From: Candidatus Zhuqueibacterota bacterium
GTDB taxonomy: Bacteria; Zhuqueibacterota; QNDG01
Direction: 5' to 3'
Length of the DNA stretch: 8,062 nt
NCBI GenBank assembly: GCA_003645915.1
Contig: QNDG01000042.1
Location: forward strand, 1 to 8,062
The notes under the pieces were generated by a model that had not been told where the DNA came from, did no database searches, and worked only from the letters and a program-made list of their open reading frames with translations. Shown piece by piece: positions 1 through 6,846 of this stretch. The first letter of the stretch is position 1; every line of letters starts with the position of its first letter. A program made the position numbers and the translations under genes.

Positions 1-173
1 ACACTCCCCTTGCTCGGTCGCAACTGCCCTGTCATTAACCTTATTAATGTTGTTTTCCCCGCACCGTTAGGTCCTAAAAGGCCGGTTATACCCGGTTCCA
101 CAGAACAGTTGAGATTGTTTTCTCCTATAACCTGGCCATACCACTTGGAAAGTTTTATTGATTCAATTTTCAC
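1..173 (-). CDS. ABC transporter ATP-binding protein, N-terminal part (cut by window edge)
   Basis: This is the first 57 residues of a second ABC ATPase; the rest lies beyond the left edge. The visible part has the usual N-terminal beta strands, then the Walker A loop GPNGAGKTT at residues 34-42, which binds ATP phosphates. The signature motif, Walker B and H-loop are outside the window. I chose the GTG start at 173 because its ATG-like position overlaps the permease stop codon in a GTGA junction (4-nt overlap) and because a GAGGTGG ribosome site at 178-184 precedes it. It resembles the other ATPase of this operon (both read G-V/I-TGLLGPNGAGK), suggesting a paralogous pair. By family it should power a membrane exporter; the substrate cannot be inferred. 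Confidence 0.9.
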   Translation of the reverse strand, partial: MKIESIKLSKWYGQVIGENNLNCSVEPGITGLLGPNGAGKTTLIRLMTGQLRPSKGS

Positions 174-1018
174 GAAACCACCTCTGTTGTACGAACCTTT
201 AATTTCAAAATAACAAGAGATAATAATAAAATTAATAAAATTGCGGTAATCATAGAGATATCAGAAAAACCATACGGAGTCTGAACATTAAAAATATATG
301 CCTGAGCCTGCTTTAAAAGAGCTGTAAGGGAAAAGACTCCAATAAAAGGTACATTTGAAAATATTTTTCGCAAAATATCAGGTAAAATCAGAAATGTAAA
401 AAAGAATATTGCTGCTGTCCTGACATTTTGTGCAACAGCGGAAAATGCCAGCACAACACTTGACATTGTAATAACAGAAAGAATTGACGAGCCAAGTATT
501 GAAAAAAACAAGTAGTAATAGTTGCTTAAGAAGGAAGCGTCTCTGCTTATAAGAACTTTAATTATAAACAGCACCAGTGCAGGCGCTCCTGTTACCAGAA
601 ATCCGTATGCTCCTGTAATAAAAAATTTTCCCGCTACATAATCCCAGAATGAGACAGGTTTTGAGAAATAAAATCCGAAACTCTTGTTCTTTCTGTCTCT
701 TGCAATAAGACCTGCACCCGTAAAAATGGAAATCAGAATCAGATAAAACATCTGGCCCTTTAAAAAATCATAAAAAAATGAAACATCTTCCACAATTTTT
801 TTAATCTGGGGTGTCATTATACCAACATCCTGAACCTTTGAAAACAGAAAAATTTTAACAGCTCCGACAAAAAACGGTATTATGCTGAAAATCAATATAA
901 ATATCAGTCCTTTTGTCCAGGCAAGTTTTACTCCTGTTTTAGCTATTACAAACCAGGTTCCGGGACGTTCCTTAAGGTACCCGTCCCATGTGTGATAAGA
1001 TTCATTAAAAATCGGCAC
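170..1018 (-). CDS. ABC-2 type transporter permease
   Basis: A 282-residue integral membrane protein, likely the channel subunit of an ABC exporter. Hydrophobic segments lie at about residues 37-57, 88-106, 131-156, 167-195, 200-216 and 253-272, giving the six-helix plan usual for ABC-2 permeases. Between helices 2 and 3 is the family's typical cytoplasmic stretch (ARDRKNKSFGFYFSKP, 106-121, followed by a W-D-Y-x-x-GK pattern), the region that generally contacts the ATPase. The start is GTG at 1018, with GGAGG at 1025-1029 spaced 6 nt away. It overlaps the preceding ATPase gene by 14 nt and the following ATPase gene by 4 nt, so translation is probably coupled. The sequence does not show what is exported. 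Family assignment is firm; function is not. Confidence 0.88.
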   Translation of the reverse strand: MPIFNESYHTWDGYLKERPGTWFVIAKTGVKLAWTKGLIFILIFSIIPFFVGAVKIFLFSKVQDVGIMTPQIKKIVEDVSFFYDFLKGQMFYLILISIFTGAGLIARDRKNKSFGFYFSKPVSFWDYVAGKFFITGAYGFLVTGAPALVLFIIKVLISRDASFLSNYYYLFFSILGSSILSVITMSSVVLAFSAVAQNVRTAAIFFFTFLILPDILRKIFSNVPFIGVFSLTALLKQAQAYIFNVQTPYGFSDISMITAILLILLLSLVILKLKVRTTEVVS

Positions 1019-1931
1019 CTGAATCCTCCAGTATCCTTTTTATAAAAACATCCTCTAAGCTTCTTACGCTGGGTACTAACTTTCTTAGTTCAGCACCTGT
1101 ATCTTTTGCTGCTTTCAGAATTAGCTTTGTATCGGTTCCTTTCGGGAGAGTCACATCATATACATCCTTGTTCATATTCTTTACAGCACAATTTGCATTC
1201 TCGAGATATTTATAAAATTCAGCGGCATTGGTTTTAACTTTCACACTGAAAGTATTGGAATAACTTTTTCTCACCTCATCAACCCGTGAATCCTCCACAA
1301 TCCTGCCTCTGTGCATAATAACTACTCTCTCACATGTTCTTTCCACATCAGCAAGAATATGAGTTGCAAGCAGAATACTCATTCTTCCTTTGTCAGCTAT
1401 GTCAACTATCAGATCCAGCATTTCCTGCCTTCCCTTGGGATCCATACCGCTGGCAGGCTCGTCAAGGAAAAGCAGTCTGGGATCATGCACAAGAGCCTGA
1501 GCAAGCTTTACTCTCTGCTGCATTCCGGAGGAAAAGCTTTCTACTTTTCTGTATCGCGCTTCTTCCAGGCCTACAAGGTAAAGTACTTCATGAGCCCTTT
1601 GCATGGCTTCCACTCTTGACATTCCGCAAAGTTCTCCTGCATACTGAACCATTCCCACACCTGTTAATCCCGGAACAAGGCAGTTATCCTCCGGCATATA
1701 ACCTACAAGCTGTCTTATATATTTTCCTCGTGTCCTAATATCATTACCTATAATTTTTGCACCGCCTTCTGAATATTCAACAAGCCCCAAAAGTGCTTTA
1801 ATAAGGCTTGATTTTCCCGCTCCATTTGGCCCTAATAATCCTGTTACACCATCAGGCAGTTTAAGAGTTAAATGATCAACAGCACAAAAATCACCATACA
1901 TTACAGTAAAATTTTCAAGATTTACAGACAC
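1005..1931 (-). CDS. ABC transporter ATP-binding protein
   Basis: A complete 308-residue ABC ATPase, first gene of the minus-strand operon. Motifs in order: Walker A GPNGAGKS (34-41), Q-loop region GYMPED (77-82, with Glu at the usual Gln position, a variant often seen in ABC-2 type ATPases), signature FSSGMQQR (133-140), Walker B LLFLDEP (153-159) with the catalytic Glu158, D-loop SGMD (161-164) and H-loop His191. All catalytic elements are intact. Residues from about 220 on form a C-terminal extension like the DUF4162 tail of CcmA/GldA-type exporter ATPases. The start is GTG at 1931, with AGGGG at 1938-1942 and a 6-nt spacer; the ATG five bases upstream is out of frame. It should energise the permease encoded directly downstream; the substrate is unknown. 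Confidence 0.94.
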   Translation of the reverse strand: MSVNLENFTVMYGDFCAVDHLTLKLPDGVTGLLGPNGAGKSSLIKALLGLVEYSEGGAKIIGNDIRTRGKYIRQLVGYMPEDNCLVPGLTGVGMVQYAGELCGMSRVEAMQRAHEVLYLVGLEEARYRKVESFSSGMQQRVKLAQALVHDPRLLFLDEPASGMDPKGRQEMLDLIVDIADKGRMSILLATHILADVERTCERVVIMHRGRIVEDSRVDEVRKSYSNTFSVKVKTNAAEFYKYLENANCAVKNMNKDVYDVTLPKGTDTKLILKAAKDTGAELRKLVPSVRSLEDVFIKRILEDSGADF

Positions 1932-1983
1932 AGCATTCCCCTGTGAGTTAATTTTACAATACTTTATGATATACGAACATATA

Positions 1984-1989
1984 ATTATA
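1984..1989 (-). promoter_or_regulatory. Possible -10 box for the ABC operon
   Basis: Read on the minus strand this is a perfect TATAAT. It would place the transcription start near 1977 and leave a leader of about 45 nt before the GTG start at 1931. No good -35 hexamer lies 16-18 nt upstream, and the surrounding DNA is AT-rich, so a chance match is quite possible. Confidence 0.3.
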
Positions 1990-2113
1990 AGGTTACAACA
2001 AAAATATAAATATTGATAAATTATAGTAAATTATATGAATTTTACTGTTTAAAATCAAATATTTTCACTGTTTTTGTTTTATTAAGTAACTTTATGCGTG
2101 TAATTCCGTTTAC

Positions 2114-2130
2114 TTATGTGTGGGACATAA
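2114..2130. promoter_or_regulatory. Operator-like inverted repeat upstream of the DUF5916 gene
   Basis: TTATGT and ACATAA form a perfect 6-bp inverted repeat around a 5-nt centre (GTGGG). Its centre is about 79 nt upstream of the ATG at 2201. The length fits a dimeric regulator site, but no regulator is encoded nearby and it could be chance or a weak RNA hairpin. Confidence 0.25.
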
Positions 2131-2200
2131 ACAGGAAGTTAACAATTTAAAGAATAGAATTCCCATGGGCTCAAATGGCAAATAAAAAACGGAGTGACAA

Positions 2201-4840
2201 ATGAAAAAAACAACCTTTTCTATTACCTTATTAAGCTCGCTGATAATCAGCACATCATTATTTTCTGCAGACAGTACACAGAAAAAAATTTACTATACTA
2301 AAAGAGCTCCAAATCCTCCTAAAATTGACGGAAATATTACAGACAAAGTTTGGGACATTGTTGAGTGGCAGGGTGATTTTACACAGTTTGAACCCGTAAA
2401 CGGAGCAAAACCTTCTCAAAAAACTTCTTTTAAAATTTTATATGATGATAAAAATATATACGTTGCAGTGAGAGCATTTGACACCGAACCGGATAAAATT
2501 GACAAACGACTGGGGAGAAGAGACAATTCTGACGGTGATAATATTTTAATTCTCCTTGACAGCCATTTTGATCACAGAACAGCATTTTCTTTTATGGTTA
2601 ATGCAGCAGGTGTCCTGTCAGATCTGTTTTTCTCCGAAGATGGGAACAATGAAGACAAATCTCTTGATCTGGTATGGGATGTAAAAACAAAAATTGACGA
2701 TCTGGGGTGGACAGCAGAATTTGAAATCCCGTTAAGTCAATTAAGATTCGGAAAAAAAGAAAAACAAATCTGGGGAATTGAAATTGCAAGGACTCTGTTC
2801 AGAAAGAATGAAATGTCCCTATGGCAGCATATCCCAAAGGATGCACCAGGCTTTGTACACCTGTTCGGAGAACTTCACGGAATTGATAAAATTAAACCAA
2901 AACCCCGTATTGAAATGCTTCCGTATTCTCTTGCAAAAGGAGAAGCGGAAAAACGGGAACCTGGAAATCCTTTTAAAACCGGCAGAAGCGCAGGTATAGA
3001 TTTCGGGCTGGACGGAAAGGTCGGAGTTTCCAGCGATCTTACTCTGGATTTTACAGTCAATCCTGATTTCGGACAGGTAGAAGCAGACCCCTCTGTTGTT
3101 AATCTTACAGCCTACGAAACTTTTTATCAGGAAAAAAGGCCGTTCTTCGTTGAAGGGAACAATATCCTCTCTTTTAAACTGATGATTGGTGACGGAGATT
3201 TGTCAAATGCAAATCTTTTCTACTCAAGACGTATCGGCAGACCGTGCAGTTACTATCCTGATTTAAATGATAATGAATACCTCAGAATGCCCCAGAACTC
3301 ATCTATTATTGGTGCGGCAAAATTAACCGGTAAAACAAGCTCAGGTCTTTCTATTGGAATTATGGATGCAGTTACATCAAAAGAATTTGCTGAGATAGAT
3401 AACCTCGGAGACAGAAGGAACATTGCAGTTGAACCTCTTACAAACTATTTTATAGGAAGAGTAAAAAAAGACTTTAATAAAGGCGCCACAACAATTGGCG
3501 GTATGATTACAAATACTTACAGAAATATTACTGATTCACATCTCGAGTTTTTAAACAGAAAAGCTACAACAGGAGGAATTGATATTAATCACTCCTGGCA
3601 TAATAGATCCTATATTTTACAGTTTATCTCAATATTCAGCCACATTTCCGGCAGCAAAGATGCCATTCTTGACGCGCAGACAGCTCCTGCAAGATATTTT
3701 CAGAGACCTGATGCGGATTATGTTACTCTGGACTCCTCAAGAACTTCTCTTGACGGATTCGGAGGGACTCTGGTATTCGGTAAAGTTGGCAACAGTCATA
3801 TAAACTTTTTAGTAGGAGGCACTATTAGGTCTCCGGGCCTGGAACTTAATGATCTGGGATACATGAGATCAGCAGACTCGTTTATTCAGTTTGCATGGGT
3901 TCAATATCACATATGGCAGCCTTTTTCAATATTCAACTCAATAAGAATTAACTTTAATCAATGGGGTGGATGGAATTTCGGTAAAGAAAATACAGGCATA
4001 GGCGGAAATGTTAATTACCATCTTCAGTTTAAAAACCAGTGGAGTTTCCATTCCGGAATAAACAGGAACAGCCAGGGTATATCTTCATCAACACTCAGAG
4101 GCGGACCGTCTATTCTCTTTCCAGGATCCTGGAATATGTGGGCATCTCTTAATACTGATCACAGAAAAAAACTACGGGCTAATATCTCAGGTTCTGCAAA
4201 CCGAAGAGATGACAACATCTCTTTCAACCGCAGTATCAGAGCTGGTATTACCTTGAGAACCAGTGATCTTTTCTCAATCTCTTTAAATCCATTTTACAGT
4301 TTAAACAAAAACAACTTACAGTATATAGAAACTGTCGAAAATAATGATAAAAAAAGCTACATTATGGGTCTTCTTGACCAAAAAACAATGGGGCTGGTCA
4401 TCCGGTTTGATCTTTGCCTTACGCCAAACCTTTCAATACAATTCTACGGCCAGCCCTTTGTTTCCGCAGGGACATATTCAAACATTAAAATAATTACATC
4501 TCCGAGAGCTGATAATTACTCCGACCGTTTCCATACTTTTACAAAAGACGAAATTTCATACTCACAGGAAAACGGGGAATATTATATTGACGAAAACAAT
4601 GACAGTGAAACAGATTACACAATCTCGAATCCTGATTTTAACTTCCGTCAGTTCAGATCCAACTTAGTCTTAAGGTGGCAGTACTCTCCGGGATCTACAA
4701 TTTATCTTGTCTGGTCACAGGAAAGAACAGGTTTTGAAGAGACAGGAGTATTCAATTATACTTCAGACGTGAGAGATCTGTTTAATGTTTATCCAACAAA
4801 TGTTGTTATGCTGAAAATAAACAAGTGGTTCTCTCTGTAG
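2201..4840 (+). CDS. DUF5916 outer-membrane beta-barrel protein with CBM9-like N-terminal domain
   Basis: An 879-residue exported protein. Residues 1 to about 23 are a signal peptide (MKK, then a hydrophobic run, ending near FSA-DS); there is no lipobox cysteine. About residues 30-215 form a CBM9-like beta-sandwich as found at the front of DUF5916 proteins (KIDGNITDKVWD at 41-52, YDDKNIYVAVRAFD at 81-94, then a GWTAEFEIPLSQLRF segment). From about 235 to the end is the DUF5916 region, with its hallmark NPDFGQVEADPSVVNLTAYE (287-306), followed by an EKRPFFVEG motif (311-319), then many alternating beta strands rich in aromatic residues, as in an outer-membrane barrel. The ATG at 2201 has GGAG six bases ahead. 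The gene stands alone, with a terminator after it. Family function is not established; the fold suggests surface binding or transport of glycans or other ligands, which is inference only. Confidence 0.9.
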   Translation: MKKTTFSITLLSSLIISTSLFSADSTQKKIYYTKRAPNPPKIDGNITDKVWDIVEWQGDFTQFEPVNGAKPSQKTSFKILYDDKNIYVAVRAFDTEPDKIDKRLGRRDNSDGDNILILLDSHFDHRTAFSFMVNAAGVLSDLFFSEDGNNEDKSLDLVWDVKTKIDDLGWTAEFEIPLSQLRFGKKEKQIWGIEIARTLFRKNEMSLWQHIPKDAPGFVHLFGELHGIDKIKPKPRIEMLPYSLAKGEAEKREPGNPFKTGRSAGIDFGLDGKVGVSSDLTLDFTVNPDFGQVEADPSVVNLTAYETFYQEKRPFFVEGNNILSFKLMIGDGDLSNANLFYSRRIGRPCSYYPDLNDNEYLRMPQNSSIIGAAKLTGKTSSGLSIGIMDAVTSKEFAEIDNLGDRRNIAVEPLTNYFIGRVKKDFNKGATTIGGMITNTYRNITDSHLEFLNRKATTGGIDINHSWHNRSYILQFISIFSHISGSKDAILDAQTAPARYFQRPDADYVTLDSSRTSLDGFGGTLVFGKVGNSHINFLVGGTIRSPGLELNDLGYMRSADSFIQFAWVQYHIWQPFSIFNSIRINFNQWGGWNFGKENTGIGGNVNYHLQFKNQWSFHSGINRNSQGISSSTLRGGPSILFPGSWNMWASLNTDHRKKLRANISGSANRRDDNISFNRSIRAGITLRTSDLFSISLNPFYSLNKNNLQYIETVENNDKKSYIMGLLDQKTMGLVIRFDLCLTPNLSIQFYGQPFVSAGTYSNIKIITSPRADNYSDRFHTFTKDEISYSQENGEYYIDENNDSETDYTISNPDFNFRQFRSNLVLRWQYSPGSTIYLVWSQERTGFEETGVFNYTSDVRDLFNVYPTNVVMLKINKWFSL

Positions 4841-4863
4841 AGGCTTTATACTTTTAAAAACAG

Positions 4864-4897
4864 AACCGAAGGTCTGGTTACGGCCTTCGGTTTTTTT
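4864..4897 (+). terminator. Rho-independent terminator of the DUF5916 gene
   Basis: A 9-bp perfect stem AACCGAAGG (4864-4872) / CCTTCGGTT (4884-4892), extendable by a wobble and a C-G pair, closes a short loop and runs into seven Ts (4891-4897). It begins 23 nt after the stop codon of the barrel gene and should separate it from the downstream operon. Confidence 0.9.
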
Positions 4898-4917
4898 ATT
4901 ATTCTCCCGCAACGGTC

Positions 4918-4957
4918 GCAAAGGAAATACAAGGAAAAAGGATAAAGGATAAAGGAA
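4918..4957 (+). repeat. Purine-rich stretch with tandem heptamer GGATAAA
   Basis: This 40-nt tract is almost all A and G, with AAGG recurring at 4921, 4931, 4939, 4946 and 4953. It includes two exact tandem copies of GGATAAA (4940-4946 and 4947-4953) followed by a partial third (GGAA). It is non-coding and lies between a terminator and the next promoter. Its role is unknown; it may be a relic of slippage or part of a dispersed intergenic repeat. Confidence 0.5.
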
Positions 4958-4958
4958 T

Positions 4959-5000
4959 CCCGATTTTCTATCAGAAAAAATTATAATAATCAGAATCGGG
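4959..5000. repeat. Imperfect inverted repeat (CCCGATT/AATCGGG)
   Basis: CCCGATT (4959-4965) pairs perfectly with AATCGGG (4994-5000). Two further pairs (CT with AG) form after a TT bulge, leaving an AT-rich loop of about 22 nt that itself contains a small TTTTCT/AGAAAA hairpin (4964-4978). There is no T-run on the plus strand after it, so it is not an ordinary terminator for plus transcription. It may be a structured remnant or part of a small interspersed repeat together with the purine tract just before it. Confidence 0.4.
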
Positions 5001-5025
5001 AAAAATCTCCGCCCGGAAATGTAGT

Positions 5026-5039
5026 GTAAAACGTTTTAC
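5026..5039. promoter_or_regulatory. Perfect 14-bp palindrome, likely operator
   Basis: GTAAAACGTTTTAC reads the same on both strands. One mismatched pair further out, symmetry resumes for two more bases, giving a 20-bp near-palindrome at 5023-5042. The central CG flanked by A and T runs resembles operators of LacI/GalR-family regulators, though no such gene is in the window. It abuts the -35 position of the promoter for the SpoIID-era operon, the expected place for a repressor or activator site. Confidence 0.5.
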
Positions 5040-5041
5040 TC

Positions 5042-5070
5042 TTGCATTTTTCAGGTAATGCTGGTATATT
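5042..5070 (+). promoter_or_regulatory. Extended -10 promoter for the SpoIID-era operon
   Basis: A TATATT -10 box (5065-5070) is preceded by TGG, giving an extended -10 (TGnTATATT). A weak -35, TTGCAT (5042-5047), lies at exactly 17 nt spacing. Transcription would start near 5077, giving a leader of about 87 nt to the preferred TTG start at 5164. The upstream terminator and the absence of another gene in between support a promoter in this gap. Confidence 0.5.
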
Positions 5071-5151
5071 TTTTACTATTGCAGTTAGATTCTGGACATA
5101 AAACTGAATTATCAAAAATTTTAATTGACAGATTACAGGATATCGAAGAAT

Positions 5152-5155
5152 AAGG
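5152..5155 (+). promoter_or_regulatory. Ribosome binding site that decides the TTG start at 5164
   Basis: AAGG lies 8 nt before TTG at 5164. The alternative in-frame TTG at 5125 is preceded only by an A/T-rich stretch with no Shine-Dalgarno match. The downstream start also gives a compact lipoprotein signal peptide with basic residues right after the start. Confidence 0.5.
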
Positions 5156-5163
5156 CGGATAAT

Positions 5164-6840
5164 TTGCATTTTAAAAAAATCAAACTTATTTCTTGTTTAA
5201 TAAAGGCATTTGTACCTGCTGCGCTTATTACTGTTTTCTCGGTTTTTACAGGATGTTCTGTAGAACCTGCTAAAATTCAGCAGCCTGAGCAGGTACGGAA
5301 AAAAGAGCCGTACATAAAAATCGGCATAATGGAGACTTCTTCACCTGTAAATTTTATGATTAATAACAGATCCTTAATTACAAGTTACGACGGATCATTC
5401 ATTGCAAAAGGACTTAAAAAAAGCGTCTGGCAGGCTCAGGCAAAAATAATCTCACCACCGGTAATCCTTTACCTGCTTGTTGCAGGTTCAATGAGCAGTT
5501 ATGAAAATGCCGAAGATATGGTAGTTGATTTAAATAAAAGGGGAATTCCTTCTTTTATTTTACCGGTAAAGAAAAAGGACGTATTCTCTTTTGAAAAGGA
5601 TGGTAATAAGAAAATTTTCAGAGTATGCCTTCAAAAAAAATTTTATTCAAGACAGGAAGCTGCTGAATTTCAATCCGGAATTGAAAACAAGATAGAAACA
5701 TTTATTGTTAAATATGAGGCAAAAAAGGCCGAGGGCAAAATCACACTTAAAAACATCCGGACAGGACAGATTTTTGAATCCTCGAATCCTGTTTATATAA
5801 AGGGTTCTTCAGTAAAAATATTTAACGTGCCTGTAGGCAAAGGCTTTCACTGGGAATCTTCAGAGACAAGAACATATCCGGAAAAAATATCCTTACAGCT
5901 TGACAGCAGCGGCCGTCTCGTTGTTATTAATATTCTGCCTGTGGAAGAGTACCTTAAAGGAGTACTGCCTTCTGAAATGCCTGATACGTTTCCCATAGAG
6001 GCTCTTAAAGCTCAGGCTGTTGCAGCAAGAAGTGAAGCTCTTGCAAAAATCGGTCATGCACATAAACAAGACCCGTATGATTTATGCGCAGATGTACATT
6101 GTCAGGTTTACAGCGGTTTAACAAAAAAATCAAAACATACTGACAGGGCAGTTAAAGAGACAAGAGGCCTGGTTTTATGGAATAATCATAAAATCTGCGA
6201 TGCTGTATATTCCGCTGTGTGCGGTGGACATACGGAAGATGCAAAAAACGTATGGGGAGGGCAGGATACGGAATATCTGAAGGGTAAATATGACGGGCCC
6301 TACTTTTTAAAACAGAAATACGGCTCACTGCAAAACGAAAGCAATTTAAGAAAATGGATTGACCGGTCGCCGCCTGCTTTTTGTAATTCAACAGGCAGTG
6401 TACCTTCATCTCTTAATTACACAAAAAAATACTTCCGGTGGGAAAAAACAGTCACTCAGGACGAACTTGAAAAAAGCGTAAAAAAAACAACCGGGCAGGA
6501 TATCGGCATGATTAAAGAACTGGAAGTTCTCTCAAGAGGCGTTTCGGGACGCATAATTCAGATGAGAATATGGGGTACAAAAGGCAGTGTTCTTCTTAAC
6601 AGAGAATTAAAAATAAGAAAAGCTCTTTCCGGAACAACTTTGTGGAGTTCCTGCTTTTATGTTGAACCCGGATATACTGTTAGCGGGATTCCGCAGACAT
6701 TCAAATTTAAGGGAGCAGGATTCGGTCACGGAGTTGGTATGTGCCAGACCGGCGCTGCAATGATGGCTATAAAAGGAGCATCTTTTATTCAGATCCTCAA
6801 TCATTACTATCAGGGATCAAGATTAAAAAGGCTGTATTAA
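5164..6840 (+). CDS. SPOR and SpoIID/LytB domain lipoprotein (putative lytic transglycosylase)
   Basis: A 558-residue protein, counted from the TTG at 5164 (571 if TTG 5125 is used). It starts with basic residues and a hydrophobic run ending in FTGC, so Cys31 is a likely lipidation site, though Phe at -3 is unusual. Residues 101-179 look like a SPOR fold (LYLLVAGSMSSYENAED, later FRVCLQKKFYSRQEAAEF), a fold known to bind glycan strands lacking stem peptides. Residues 192-557 are a SpoIID/LytB domain: VEEYLKGVLPSEMP with Glu271 at the catalytic position of Bacillus SpoIID, a Cys308-His312-Cys313 cluster that may bind metal, a CGGHTED segment, and the C-terminal GAGFGHGVGMCQTGA motif (517-531). 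SpoIID in Bacillus cleaves denuded glycans. The SPOR fold seems to interrupt the N-terminal part of the SpoIID region (IKIGIM begins at about 52). It is the first gene of an operon, 6 nt before era. A role in wall remodelling or division is inferred. Confidence 0.87.
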   Translation: MHFKKIKLISCLIKAFVPAALITVFSVFTGCSVEPAKIQQPEQVRKKEPYIKIGIMETSSPVNFMINNRSLITSYDGSFIAKGLKKSVWQAQAKIISPPVILYLLVAGSMSSYENAEDMVVDLNKRGIPSFILPVKKKDVFSFEKDGNKKIFRVCLQKKFYSRQEAAEFQSGIENKIETFIVKYEAKKAEGKITLKNIRTGQIFESSNPVYIKGSSVKIFNVPVGKGFHWESSETRTYPEKISLQLDSSGRLVVINILPVEEYLKGVLPSEMPDTFPIEALKAQAVAARSEALAKIGHAHKQDPYDLCADVHCQVYSGLTKKSKHTDRAVKETRGLVLWNNHKICDAVYSAVCGGHTEDAKNVWGGQDTEYLKGKYDGPYFLKQKYGSLQNESNLRKWIDRSPPAFCNSTGSVPSSLNYTKKYFRWEKTVTQDELEKSVKKTTGQDIGMIKELEVLSRGVSGRIIQMRIWGTKGSVLLNRELKIRKALSGTTLWSSCFYVEPGYTVSGIPQTFKFKGAGFGHGVGMCQTGAAMMAIKGASFIQILNHYYQGSRLKRLY

Positions 6841-6846
6841 AAACAA

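Larger units (their letters stand above)
1932..2200. other. Divergent intergenic region
   Basis: This 269-nt, strongly AT-rich gap separates the divergently transcribed ABC operon and the DUF5916 gene, so promoters for both should lie here. No credible small gene was found on either strand. On the minus strand a TATAAT box (1984-1989) sits about 50 nt before the ATPase start. On the plus strand I could not find a convincing -35/-10 pair. Three short inverted repeats are visible: AGTAAA/TTTACT (2025-2046), TAAGTAA/TTACTTA (2083-2116) and TTATGT/ACATAA (2114-2130). In such AT-rich DNA some of these may be chance. The plus-strand gene has GGAG at 2191-2194 as its ribosome site. Confidence 0.6.

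Noticed and set aside
10..213. A 67-codon open frame on the plus strand
   Set aside because: It is antisense to the Walker A region of the second ATPase and the end of the permease; the minus-strand reading has conserved motifs.
1334..1738. A 134-codon open frame on the plus strand
   Set aside because: It lies wholly antisense to the well-supported ABC ATPase, shows no family motif, and has no good ribosome site.
1..1931. Defence or toxin system built on paired ABC ATPases
   Set aside because: The ATPases show exporter-type motifs and flank a typical ABC-2 permease; nothing points to a nuclease, toxin or sensor.
4918..4957. CRISPR-like or microsatellite array
   Set aside because: Only two full heptamer copies exist, with no spacers and no nearby cas genes.
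5125..5163. Upstream TTG start adding 13 residues to the SpoIID-like lipoprotein
   Set aside because: There is no Shine-Dalgarno sequence before it, and it would put a polar stretch ahead of an otherwise normal lipoprotein signal; not fully excluded.
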